In this document: positions 33,237 to 42,957 of the stretch, in pieces
Layout of the letters: each line of letters begins with the position of its first letter
How positions within the stretch are numbered: position 1 is the first letter of the stretch
NCBI GenBank assembly: GCA_016213405.1
Contig: JACRAM010000116.1
Coordinates: 64,269 to 128,268, forward strand
DNA length: 64,000 bases
Source of the DNA: Bacteroidota bacterium
GTDB taxonomy: Bacteria > Bacteroidota > Bacteroidia > Palsa-948
Reading direction: 5' to 3'
Position numbers and translations under genes: made by a program
The notes under the pieces: generated by a model
What the model was told of the DNA's origin: nothing
What the model saw: only the letters and a program-made list of their open reading frames with translations
Database searches by the model: none

Positions 33237-33975
33237 CCTTTTTTACTTTAATTGTATTTCTTTTTTTGTTTTCATCCTGAAGGTATTCAATGATGGCATC
33301 ACGAAGTTTTTTTCCAAGTATAATTTTTCTGCTTGCTTTTTCAAAGAAAGTCATGTTATCGCCTCCGCCAGCCAGATAATCTGACGTAACAACTGTATAG
33401 GATTTTGTTATATCAAATGGCTTTCCTCCAATCATTACTTCATCTGCCATATTATTTTTTATTTTCATTGTCATTCCTGCAACCGGCATTCCGCCTTTGT
33501 TCGCAATGAAGTCGAACAGATCTTTCACATCTCCACCGTTCATCGTGAGAAAAATCATTTCATTCTCAAAAGGCATGAGTTGAAAAACATTTCCGCGCGT
33601 AATATTTCCTTTCGGAAGAGGATTGCGTAAACCGCCATTATTCAGCACGCATAAATCTACAGAACAAGAATCGTTGCAATACTCTTTTGCTTTACTCAGA
33701 ACAACATCTGCCGTAAAGTTTCCAAGCAAACCTTCCGGCTGATCTTTCAATAAAACTTGTTCAGAAATTGCAAGCATTTCATTCATGGTTGCGTCAAGCT
33801 TTATTTTGTATGGTGCAATTTCGGTAAGCATCAAACTGTCATCCTTATACGTGCTGTCAATTGAAATGAACCGGTCTTCGCATTTTGCAACAGAATGCGT
33901 AGTTGTGCAGGAAGCAAGCAATAAATAACAGGAAGCAAGAAACGAAATAAACAACGGGTGTAATCTATTCTTCAT
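33211..33975 (-). CDS. 5'-nucleotidase C-terminal domain lipoprotein
   Basis: A 254-residue lipoprotein (lipobox LASC, Cys about residue 23) carrying only the 5_nucleotid_C domain. The nucleotide-stacking and dimer segments appear as VDLCVLNNGGLRNPLPKGNITRGNVFQLMPFEN and YTVVTSDYLAGGGDNM. The metallophosphatase half is the next gene, overlapping it by 26 bp. Its signal peptide is internally repetitive (LASCYLL-LASC), reflecting a 21-nt direct repeat of AGGAAGCAAG at about 33909-33945. Confidence 0.85.
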   Translation of the reverse strand: MKNRLHPLFISFLASCYLLLASCTTTHSVAKCEDRFISIDSTYKDDSLMLTEIAPYKIKLDATMNEMLAISEQVLLKDQPEGLLGNFTADVVLSKAKEYCNDSCSVDLCVLNNGGLRNPLPKGNITRGNVFQLMPFENEMIFLTMNGGDVKDLFDFIANKGGMPVAGMTMKIKNNMADEVMIGGKPFDITKSYTVVTSDYLAGGGDNMTFFEKASRKIILGKKLRDAIIEYLQDENKKRNTIKVKKDGRIQFVQ

Positions 33976-34025
33976 CGGTGTAATCTGAAAACAATAACTT
34001 TGGAAAATAAATATACAATAAAAGC

Positions 34026-34430
34026 ATGTTCACTTCGGAAGTAAAATTACGAGTCCGCTATGGAGAAACCGACCGGATGGGTTATGCTTACTATGGAAAT
34101 TACGCTGAATACTTTGAAGTTGCCCGTGTGGAAACCCTGCGCGAACTCGGAATGAATTACAAAGACATGGAGGATAACGGCATTATGCTTCCTGTATATA
34201 CTTTCTCGGTGAAATATTTCAAGCCTGCTTTTTATGATGACCTGCTGACCATCAAATGCTCCATCAAAGAAATGCCGAAAGCAAGAATCACTTTTTTTTA
34301 CGAAACATTTAATGAAAAGAATGAACTCCTGAACACAGGAGAAGTCACACTTGTTTTTATTGACAGAGAAAAAAACAAGCCGATGGGAGCACCTGCAGAA
34401 TTTATTGAGAAGATTAAGAAATATTTCTGA
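34026..34430 (+). CDS. Acyl-CoA thioesterase, YbgC/4-hydroxybenzoyl-CoA thioesterase family
   Basis: A 134-residue hot-dog-fold protein. The active-site segment RYGETDRMGYAYYGNYAEYFE near residues 9-29 carries the family Asp. It hydrolyses small acyl-CoA or acyl-ACP thioesters in the cytosol. TAACTTTG at 34007-34014 may be its -7 promoter box. Its end overlaps the convergent ribD gene by 17 bp. Confidence 0.9.
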   Translation: MFTSEVKLRVRYGETDRMGYAYYGNYAEYFEVARVETLRELGMNYKDMEDNGIMLPVYTFSVKYFKPAFYDDLLTIKCSIKEMPKARITFFYETFNEKNELLNTGEVTLVFIDREKNKPMGAPAEFIEKIKKYF

Positions 34431-35478
34431 ATACTTTTATCGAATCGTTTTCAATTTCTTTGCTTCCTGTTATTCCTGAAATCTTTGGCGCTTCTATTCC
34501 GTTCTTCTTTTTTGTCAATTCATTTAGTTTCCTTTTGCTGGTTATTACTCTTGCCTCATCCCAAAGATTTTGTTCAATGAATGAATTCAGAAGCTTTGCT
34601 CCTCCTTCTACGATTAGAGATTGGATATTCCTTTTGTATAATTCATTCATAACTTGCTTCAGAACAGATTGCTTGTCCGAAGGGTTCCTTTCGGAAAAAT
34701 CAATTGAAATGAACTCAAGGTTTTTTTTTGAAGATTTTTTCTTTTCTGTAAAAACAATTGTAGGCACAGAACCATCGAGCAAATGAAAGGAAGGAGGAAT
34801 TGTTAAATCTCTATCTATTACAAGCCGAAGAGGATTTTTACCTTTTGTTTTTCGTACAGTAAGTTTAGGATTATCAGTCAGTGTAGTATTTGTTCCCACC
34901 ATAATCGCCTGCTCCTCGCTTCTCCACTTGTGAACTAATGTATTTGCTTTTGAATCTGTAATCTGTAGTCTGTAACCCACAACCCCTACGTATTTATCTG
35001 AAGTTTCTGCCCATTTCAAGATTGTATAAGGATGCTTCTTTGCATAGAAAGTAAAAAACCTTTTGTTCAGTTCTTTACATTCTTCTTCCATCACTCCCAA
35101 TTTCACATCGCAGCCAGATGAAGCGAGTTTGTGGATTCCTTTTCCGCTTACCAAAGGATTAGGATCCATACTTCCAATAACGACATACTTTATCTTATAC
35201 CTTATTATAAGGTCAGCGCAGGGTGGCGTTTTACCGTAGTGAGAACAGGGTTCAAGGTTTACATATAATATAGAATCCTTCAGCAAACTTTTATTCTTAA
35301 CAGAATTTATCGCGTTCACTTCAGCGTGTGCACTTCCAAAGCCTTGATGGTATCCTTCACCGATTACCTTATAATCATGTACAACCACACAGCCCACCAT
35401 TGGATTGGGCGCTACTTTTCCAAAACCATTCTCTGCCATTAAAAGGCATCGCTTCATATATTTTGTATGGACAGACAT
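34414..35478 (-). CDS. ribD: Bifunctional riboflavin biosynthesis deaminase/reductase RibD
   Basis: A 354-residue protein. The N-terminal deaminase domain has the zinc site HAEVNAI (His51, Glu53) and NLEPCSHYGKTPPCAD (Cys78, Cys87). The C-terminal reductase domain has VGTNTTLTDNPKLTVR and LIVEGGAKLLNSF. It deaminates and then reduces the pyrimidine intermediate of riboflavin. The ATG at 35478 is chosen (MSVHTKYMKRCL). Near residue 162 (VVGYRLQITDSK) the DNA holds heptamer repeats of the type TCTGTAA at about 34956-34978 and may be a small in-frame expansion. Confidence 0.94.
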   Translation of the reverse strand: MSVHTKYMKRCLLMAENGFGKVAPNPMVGCVVVHDYKVIGEGYHQGFGSAHAEVNAINSVKNKSLLKDSILYVNLEPCSHYGKTPPCADLIIRYKIKYVVIGSMDPNPLVSGKGIHKLASSGCDVKLGVMEEECKELNKRFFTFYAKKHPYTILKWAETSDKYVGVVGYRLQITDSKANTLVHKWRSEEQAIMVGTNTTLTDNPKLTVRKTKGKNPLRLVIDRDLTIPPSFHLLDGSVPTIVFTEKKKSSKKNLEFISIDFSERNPSDKQSVLKQVMNELYKRNIQSLIVEGGAKLLNSFIEQNLWDEARVITSKRKLNELTKKKNGIEAPKISGITGSKEIENDSIKVFRNIS

Positions 35479-35497
35479 AATAAACAAATATACACAA

Positions 35498-35581
35498 TGT
35501 CATTTCGACCGATGGGAGAAAACTCATGAAGGAGATTCCTCAGACCTATGGTCGCAAGCAATGCTTGTGTTCGGAATGACA
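35498..35581. repeat. Dispersed inverted-repeat element (TGTCATTTCGA family), copy 1
   Basis: TGTCATTTCGA at 35498-35508 is imperfectly inverted as TTCGGAATGACA at 35570-35581. The 84-bp element contains GGAGATTCCT-type sequence and lies in the 125-bp gap between divergent ribD and prmC. A second copy is at 58328-58418. Confidence 0.75.
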
Positions 35582-35603
35582 ATTTAGTTTCTATTTTCGT
35601 ACT

Positions 35604-36464
35604 GTGAAAATCAAAGATACCATACAACTCTTCCGAGATGAACTGAAGAATCTTTATTCAGAAGAAGAAATAGAGAATTTTATTTTCTTTTCAATGAATG
35701 AATATCTTGGATTCACCAGAAGGCATCTTCAGCTAAAGGCAAATCAATCTCTCGGAGCAAAAGAAACCGAAAGATTTAAAACCATTCTTTCTCAATTAAA
35801 GAATCACAAACCTATTCAATATATTCTCGGACACACAGAGTTTTATGGATTGAAAATAAGAGTCAACAAGCATGTTTTAATTCCAAGACCTGAGACAGAA
35901 GAACTAGTTGAAGAGATTATTGAGAATACAGATGATAAGAAGCTGGAATTAAATATACTGGATATAGGAACTGGAAGTGGATGTATTGCCATCGCTTTGA
36001 AAAAAAATCTTCCTGAATCCACTGTTTCCGCGATTGATATTTCTGACGAAGCTTTGTTGGTTGCAAAAGAAAATTCAATTCTGAATCATACGCTGATAAA
36101 TTTTCTGCAGGCAGACATTCTTGGAGTCAATAACACATCAACTCATCAGCTCAACAACTTTGATATTATCGTTTCCAATCCTCCTTACATCCGGATTTCA
36201 GAAAAAGAAAAGATGAGCAATAATGTTCTGGGCTACGAGCCGCACCTCGCTTTGTTTGTGAATGATAATGACCCTTTGATCTTTTATACAGCGATTGTTG
36301 ATTTCGCTTTGCAGAATCTTTCACCTGATGGAAAACTTTATTTTGAAATTAACGAAGCACTTGGTGGTGAAGTGAAAAAACTTCTGGAAGGAAAGGGTTT
36401 TAAGAATGTTAAAGTAAAAAAAGATATGAGTGGAAAGGATAGGCTTGCGATCGGCAGTAAATAA
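35604..36464 (+). CDS. prmC: Release factor glutamine methyltransferase PrmC
   Basis: A 286-residue methyltransferase. SAM motif I is ILDIGTGSGCIAIAL near residue 114 and the catalytic NPPY motif is near residue 191 (IVSNPPYIRIS). PrmC methylates the GGQ glutamine of RF1 and RF2. The N-terminal helical domain is present. The start is GTG at 35604. Upstream TATTTTCG resembles a weak -7 box. ligA starts 27 bp after its stop. Confidence 0.94.
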   Translation: MKIKDTIQLFRDELKNLYSEEEIENFIFFSMNEYLGFTRRHLQLKANQSLGAKETERFKTILSQLKNHKPIQYILGHTEFYGLKIRVNKHVLIPRPETEELVEEIIENTDDKKLELNILDIGTGSGCIAIALKKNLPESTVSAIDISDEALLVAKENSILNHTLINFLQADILGVNNTSTHQLNNFDIIVSNPPYIRISEKEKMSNNVLGYEPHLALFVNDNDPLIFYTAIVDFALQNLSPDGKLYFEINEALGGEVKKLLEGKGFKNVKVKKDMSGKDRLAIGSK

Positions 36465-36488
36465 AAATTACAATTTGTATATTCGTAA

Positions 36489-38525
<2,037 letters not shown>

Positions 38526-38555
38526 AAATGTTGCCCCGGCCCTAAAGGGAGAGAT

Positions 38556-38900
38556 ATCACAAAGAGATAATGTGATATCTTTTTGCATCAATTTAATCTC
38601 ACAAAGAGACAATGTGATGTCTTTTTGCAACAATGTTGTCTCACAAAGAGACAATGTGATGTCTTTTTGCAACAATGTGATCTCACAAAGAGACAATATG
38701 ATGTCTTTTTGCAACAATGTGATCTCACAAAGAGACAATGTGATGTCTTTTTGCAACAATGTTGTCTCACAAAGAGACAATATGATGTCTTCTTGCAACA
38801 ATGTGATGTCACAAAGAGACAATGTGATGTCTTTTTGCAACAATGTTGTCTCACAAAGAGACAATATGATCTCTTCTTGCAACAATGTGATGTCACATTG
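38556..38900. repeat. Tandem array B, exact 21-bp period
   Basis: Sixteen consecutive 21-bp units run from 38556 to 38891 without an insertion or deletion, plus a partial 17th. Two unit types alternate: CTCACAAAGAGACAATGTGA-type and GTCTTTTTGCAACAATGTGA-type, giving a 42-bp higher-order period. Several units are palindromic (ATCACA...TGTGAT; TTGTCTC-ACAAA-GAGACAA across a junction). Because 21 is a multiple of three, both strands stay open and give false repetitive reading frames. A palindromic half-site at about 38533-38551 precedes the array. Region 38901-39100 holds no gene, only a short repeat near 39055-39085. Confidence 0.93.
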
Positions 38901-39054
38901 TGGCGGTATAATGTAAAAAAATGGAGAAATTGCCGGACAAAGAGAAAATTTCTTTGAATTTCATAGCTGAGTGAAGAGCCAGCTTTGTCCCAATAGCTAT
39001 CGGAATGGGTTGTAAGCATAACTTACAAATTACTCACCCACGAAGTGCAACTTC

Positions 39055-39085
39055 GCGGGTACAGTAAGCTTAGCGCGTACTGGGG
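39055..39085. repeat. Short dispersed repeat flanking the accessory island, left copy
   Basis: GGTACAGTAAGCTTAGCGCG continuing into TACTGGGG here resembles AATACAGTTTAGCGTGTACT continuing into GGAG at about 40935-40958, differing mainly by a 4-bp gap. The two copies bracket the genes at 39101-40839. Confidence 0.55.
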
Positions 39086-39100
39086 AATAATTTCACCTAA

Positions 39101-39751
39101 TTAAGGTCGAGAAACAAAAAAATTTAATATCATACCAACAGAAAGCCCATGTTTTTTCAATTCCGGATTCTCAGATAATAAATCATCTACAGAAACTCCT
39201 AACTTATTAGCAATAGAATCAATAGTATCTCCTTCTTCCGCTTTATACTGCGCCCAACCACTTTCTGACCCGACAACTATTGGTATCCCATCATCTGTGG
39301 TAAGAATATTACCGTCCTCATTTAATAAAAAATGACCTGTGCGCTTTAGAATATTTTTCCGTGATAAAGATTTCATCGCAACATCAAGTTGTTTTTTATA
39401 AAACAATAATAGTCCATCTTTTGTTTTTATTGTATCCACAGCTATTTTGATTCGCTTTTGATAATCTTCCATATTTCTGTTACTAATTTCGAATGCTGTT
39501 TGCATTTTTTTTAAAGTATCAAGAGTACAACGTAAGACTCGACCTGTGCTATCTAAATCCTTGGACAATTTCTGTTCTTTTATTTCAAAAGATTTTATTT
39601 TCAAAAACGCACTAATATTTGTATTAAAAGCGGTTATTAGGATAATTAAAAGTCCTACTATGGATAAAAATGGCTGTACCCACCATCTTTTTAGATTTTT
39701 AATTTCACCTTGTAGTTTTTCCTTTTCAAGGTCTTCTTTAGTTCTTTCCAT
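39101..39751 (-). CDS. Membrane-anchored coiled-coil protein with LysM domain
   Basis: A 216-residue protein. A charged N-terminus is followed by one membrane helix at about 29-48 (FLSIVGLLIILITAF), a predicted coiled coil at about 55-130 rich in Lys, Glu and Leu, and a C-terminal LysM-like domain (YKAEEGDTIDSIANKLGVSVDDLLSENPEL) at about 168-212. LysM binds peptidoglycan or chitin-like glycans. Its role beside a nuclease-like gene is unclear. It lies 62 bp after the end of that gene on the same strand. Confidence 0.72.
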   Translation of the reverse strand: MERTKEDLEKEKLQGEIKNLKRWWVQPFLSIVGLLIILITAFNTNISAFLKIKSFEIKEQKLSKDLDSTGRVLRCTLDTLKKMQTAFEISNRNMEDYQKRIKIAVDTIKTKDGLLLFYKKQLDVAMKSLSRKNILKRTGHFLLNEDGNILTTDDGIPIVVGSESGWAQYKAEEGDTIDSIANKLGVSVDDLLSENPELKKHGLSVGMILNFFVSRP

Positions 39752-39813
39752 TGTATATTCTACTTTTTTTACACTAAGTTGGAGTTTAGCGTCTACTGTG
39801 TGTATGTGCGGAA

Positions 39814-40839
39814 TTAAAAAAATTTATTTAAATTAATGAATCGAACTTTATTTTTTCGCAATACAAATCGAATAGATTTAATTGATAATGATAATAAATC
39901 TTTTTCCATCTTATCCTCTAGTTTATTAGGAAGTACAATATATATAGCGGGATTGCTTTTAATAGAGGAGGAATGAAGCATTAGCTGACCAATTGCTGTA
40001 TAAATCGATTGGGTATTAATGGATGGTTTAATTTCAAAAATTGCAACAGCTTTATTATTCTTTGTTATACCCAAATCGATGTATTTATTTTTTACAAGTT
40101 GATTCTTGTTGACTCCATATTCTTTATGCATTATTTTCTCTAAACCATCTACAATAAACCCATGCTTACTATTTGATGAAATTTTCTTTTTTATAAAATA
40201 AGATTTTCTTTTACCCCAAAACTCAGGGCTATAAATCTTAAATGCTTTATTAATTTTTCTTTTTCCTAAAGATGAAACCGCAGTGTTAGACTTTAGAATA
40301 CATTTTATTCTGTCAACCTCGTTGACAAAATCAACTACTTGTTGATAAGCTTGCTTTGAATGCAATTCGCAGACTGTGAAATAATCATAAGAAACATCAT
40401 TATATAATAGTGTGCTTCGTGCGCCTGAATATAAATCATCAATGTTTTCAAAATTAATTCCCTTTACTCCACCTCCCATTCTACCACTATGTAATAAATA
40501 TACTTTGCCTTTTGAATCATTAGCCCAAAAACAGGCTTCTTTGAAATTTTCAAATCCAATTTGATAATTGCATTGCACGACAATACCATTGATTGCTTTT
40601 GGGTCTGGATCAACGCCAAGTAAAATATAAAAATTATCTTTTTTATTCTCATGTGGCTCAACAACCGACCAGATATTATTTGATGGATTATACTGTGCAG
40701 TCGTATGCCATGTTCCCGTCCCTGGTGTTGTCAATCTAAAATTGTTTATTTTTTTTCGTGAATTTTTATTTAACAGCCTAACAAAATCGTTATGTAATTT
40801 TAGAATTTCTTGTTTATCTTTAATTAATGTTAGAAGCAT
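39814..40839 (-). CDS. Putative PD-(D/E)XK-fold nuclease, accessory
   Basis: A 341-residue protein with no clear family match. The C-terminal 90 residues have a nuclease-like core: YIDLGITKNNKAVAIFEIKP, with an Asp before a strand and E-x-K in the next strand, followed by a helix with GQLMLHSS. This matches the D...(D/E)xK...Q order of PD-(D/E)XK enzymes. The N-terminal 240 residues are unassigned (GTGTWHTTAQYNPSNN...). Low GC, isolated context and flanking repeats suggest an acquired defence or restriction-like gene. Confidence 0.55.
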   Translation of the reverse strand: MLLTLIKDKQEILKLHNDFVRLLNKNSRKKINNFRLTTPGTGTWHTTAQYNPSNNIWSVVEPHENKKDNFYILLGVDPDPKAINGIVVQCNYQIGFENFKEACFWANDSKGKVYLLHSGRMGGGVKGINFENIDDLYSGARSTLLYNDVSYDYFTVCELHSKQAYQQVVDFVNEVDRIKCILKSNTAVSSLGKRKINKAFKIYSPEFWGKRKSYFIKKKISSNSKHGFIVDGLEKIMHKEYGVNKNQLVKNKYIDLGITKNNKAVAIFEIKPSINTQSIYTAIGQLMLHSSSIKSNPAIYIVLPNKLEDKMEKDLLSLSIKSIRFVLRKNKVRFINLNKFF

Positions 40840-41057
40840 GTAATAAATTGTTTAATTAAAAAAAATAATTCAAGAGTTTCATTAAAAAAATTGCTCTATG
40901 AAAAGCACAGCCTTGCAGGTACTCAACTTCTAAATACAGTTTAGCGTGTACTGGAGTATTACTTAGACATCTCCCTGTTTCGCAAAGCCGAAACTTTCCC
41001 CCTTCATGAAGGGGGAATCCGAGGGAAGCGCCTCCCAAGAAATAGTTATTGATGTTA
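40840..41057. repeat. Intergenic repeats between nuclease-like and patatin genes
   Basis: This gap holds the right copy of the short island-flanking repeat (about 40935-40958) and a palindromic copy TTCCCCCTTCATGAAGGGGG followed by AATCCGAGGGAAG near 40996-41030, the same design as the ligA insert. No gene is seen. Confidence 0.65.
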
Positions 41058-42104
41058 TTACAACCCACTTTTCTGAATAAAAGCATTCAACTTGTTCATT
41101 TTATCTGCGTTGTTCAATACCTGTTCCTGCGCGGCTTTAATAAGATACTGTGTGGTTTCTTTGCTTGAGTTGCTCATATCGGCATGCTCTTCGTTATCAA
41201 TATTAATGGAGAGCCGGAGGTAATTGCCGTCTTCCATTATTTCGTTCATTTCATAATCGGTGGTTTTGTTCACACCGCGCATCATTACATCGCTTATCGT
41301 TTTTGCCCAGTAGAGTTCGCCTTTGGTGGCGCTTGCATTATCTTTTATTGGCGCGGCATAGGTGCCGGTGCCAACGGAGAGCACAAAAATATTTTTGAAG
41401 TCTACATCTTCTTTTCTGGCAATGCTTTTATCATAAAAGGCATAGTTTTTTACAAACTCTGCGAGTGCCGCCATGGAGGGGTTGTTTACATACACGCCAC
41501 CGTCAATGCAATTGCGGTGGGGTTTTTCTGTATCTGGGTTCTTGGGATAGTTAAATATGTAGGTAGGCAGGTAGGTGGGTCCCGCAGAGGTGGCGCGGCA
41601 GATATCATAAAGCAGTGCATCGAGGTTTTTGTTCACCGCGTTATCGAGCGACTTGAAGAACAACGGCACATTGTTGTTGAGGTCATACGTGCTTACCATA
41701 ATATTGGTGAGGCAATCTGAAATGCGGTGTTCGCCCAGCACATCCTTAAATACTTTTGCAATGCCTTCTTCCCCAAAGGTGGGACGGAAGATATCTTTGA
41801 GCGCATGCCATTTATTGCCGAGCCAGCCGCGCTGCGGAAAAATATCTTTTCCGTGATCGATGTACACATTTAAAATATCATTAATGGTGTATTTGGCTTT
41901 CTTCTCCGCTGCATTTTTATCGCGCAGTGTAATGGCTGAGGTGATGAGTCCGCCTGTGGAGGTTCCTGCAATGAGGTCAAAGCATTCCCAGATTTCTTTT
42001 CCTGCATAGAGTTTCAGCCGGGTTTTGAATTCATTCAGTATGGTAAGGGGCACCACGCCTCGTAGTCCGCCTCCGTCAATGCTGAGTATGCGTATGGTTT
42101 TCAT
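41058..42104 (-). CDS. Patatin-like phospholipase
   Basis: A 348-residue cytosolic patatin. The oxyanion motif is SIDGGGLRGVVPL at 9-21, the nucleophile elbow GTSTGG holds Ser49, and the dyad Asp lies in the DGG motif (CIDGGVYVNNPS) near residue 198. The Ser-Asp dyad predicts lipid acyl hydrolase activity. Patatins of this size are effectors in CBASS defence (CapV), but no cyclase gene is adjacent. A housekeeping or stand-alone role is equally possible. It lies 14 bp downstream of a secreted-protein gene on the same strand. Confidence 0.85.
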   Translation of the reverse strand: MKTIRILSIDGGGLRGVVPLTILNEFKTRLKLYAGKEIWECFDLIAGTSTGGLITSAITLRDKNAAEKKAKYTINDILNVYIDHGKDIFPQRGWLGNKWHALKDIFRPTFGEEGIAKVFKDVLGEHRISDCLTNIMVSTYDLNNNVPLFFKSLDNAVNKNLDALLYDICRATSAGPTYLPTYIFNYPKNPDTEKPHRNCIDGGVYVNNPSMAALAEFVKNYAFYDKSIARKEDVDFKNIFVLSVGTGTYAAPIKDNASATKGELYWAKTISDVMMRGVNKTTDYEMNEIMEDGNYLRLSINIDNEEHADMSNSSKETTQYLIKAAQEQVLNNADKMNKLNAFIQKSGL

Positions 42105-42117
42105 TCAGCTAATTTAT

Positions 42118-42666
42118 TTATTTCCTCTTTGCATTCAGTATGGGATGCATTTCAATAAAGTTGCGTGTGCGCAGGGGACTGGACTTGCCGTGTTTTTGGT
42201 CTTGAAATAACACACCTGTAAAGGTAACTTTATCTCCCACTTTTAAAGTTTTAACCACCTTGCGCGCTTTTATAAAATTATTCTTGTATAGAGATTTTTT
42301 TGCTTTGGTATCTTTTGGATTCACGCATTCGCATACAAAGGTGCTGTCCATGCTTGCATCGGTAACTTCTATGTGGTAATCGCCATCGCCTTTTTTCCCT
42401 TTTTCTTCCTTTATCACTTTTATAGTGCCTGTGATTTGCACCACTTGCTTTTCGGTTTCCATGCGTGCGTCCTGGTCGCCCACAGGTATTAGTTTTTTCT
42501 TTTGTATGTCTTTTACGGTAACGGTTGTTACCGTATTGGTGTCGGGCTTAAAGCCATCGGTAAGTGTTTTTACGGACCAACGCTCGCGCTGGGCGAATCC
42601 TTCGACTGAGCTCAGGACAAGTGCGGCTGTGCTGAAAAAGAGGAGGAGGAGGAAAAGTTTTTTCAT
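42118..42666 (-). CDS. Secreted hypothetical protein with repeat-built signal peptide
   Basis: A 182-residue exported protein. The signal peptide (MKKLFLLLLFFSTAALVLSS) is followed by VEGFAQRERW, of which LVLSSVEG is encoded by the dispersed repeat CCTTCGACTGAGCTCAGGAC at 42599-42621 (antisense). The mature part has KQVVQITGTIKVIKEEKG and VGDKVTFTGVLFQD, reminiscent of OB-fold strands, and a conserved-looking CEC pair. No family was recognised. It is immediately upstream of the patatin gene and probably co-transcribed. Confidence 0.7.
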   Translation of the reverse strand: MKKLFLLLLFFSTAALVLSSVEGFAQRERWSVKTLTDGFKPDTNTVTTVTVKDIQKKKLIPVGDQDARMETEKQVVQITGTIKVIKEEKGKKGDGDYHIEVTDASMDSTFVCECVNPKDTKAKKSLYKNNFIKARKVVKTLKVGDKVTFTGVLFQDQKHGKSSPLRTRNFIEMHPILNAKRK

Positions 42667-42957
42667 TTTTATTTTCTAATTAATATTTACAAATAAAAAA
42701 GGCAGAATCTATAGTTAACTACAATTGCATTTACCCCTTTCGGAGAGAATGCAATCAACTATAAATAATGCCCGCTTGAAAGCGAAAGTATTATAATAAT
42801 TTGAATTGGGAAAATATTTTTTTAAAACATCATGCCTTCTCTCTGTCTTCTGCCAGCAGAGAGACACCCAAATAAAAATTCTAACTTTGCTTTACATTTC
42901 TTATGACTTGTCCGATGGACTCCTTCGGAGTGAATTAATGATTTTTGACTTAGAACT
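42667..42957. other. Intergenic region upstream of ffh
   Basis: This 291-bp gap holds a stem made by ATTGCATT/AATGCAAT with outer ATAGTT/AACTAT arms (about 42711-42761), a CTCTCTG/CAGAGAG hairpin near 42838-42865, and a TAACTTTG box at about 42882-42889 that may be the ffh -7 element. No gene is seen. Confidence 0.5.

Noticed and set aside
38572-39019. Long open frames on both strands with repetitive proteins
   Set aside because: They arise because the 21-bp array period is a multiple of three. Both strands are open at once and no domain is recognisable.
41058-42104. Patatin as a CBASS effector
   Set aside because: No cyclic-nucleotide synthase or accessory Cap genes lie nearby, so only a patatin call is made.
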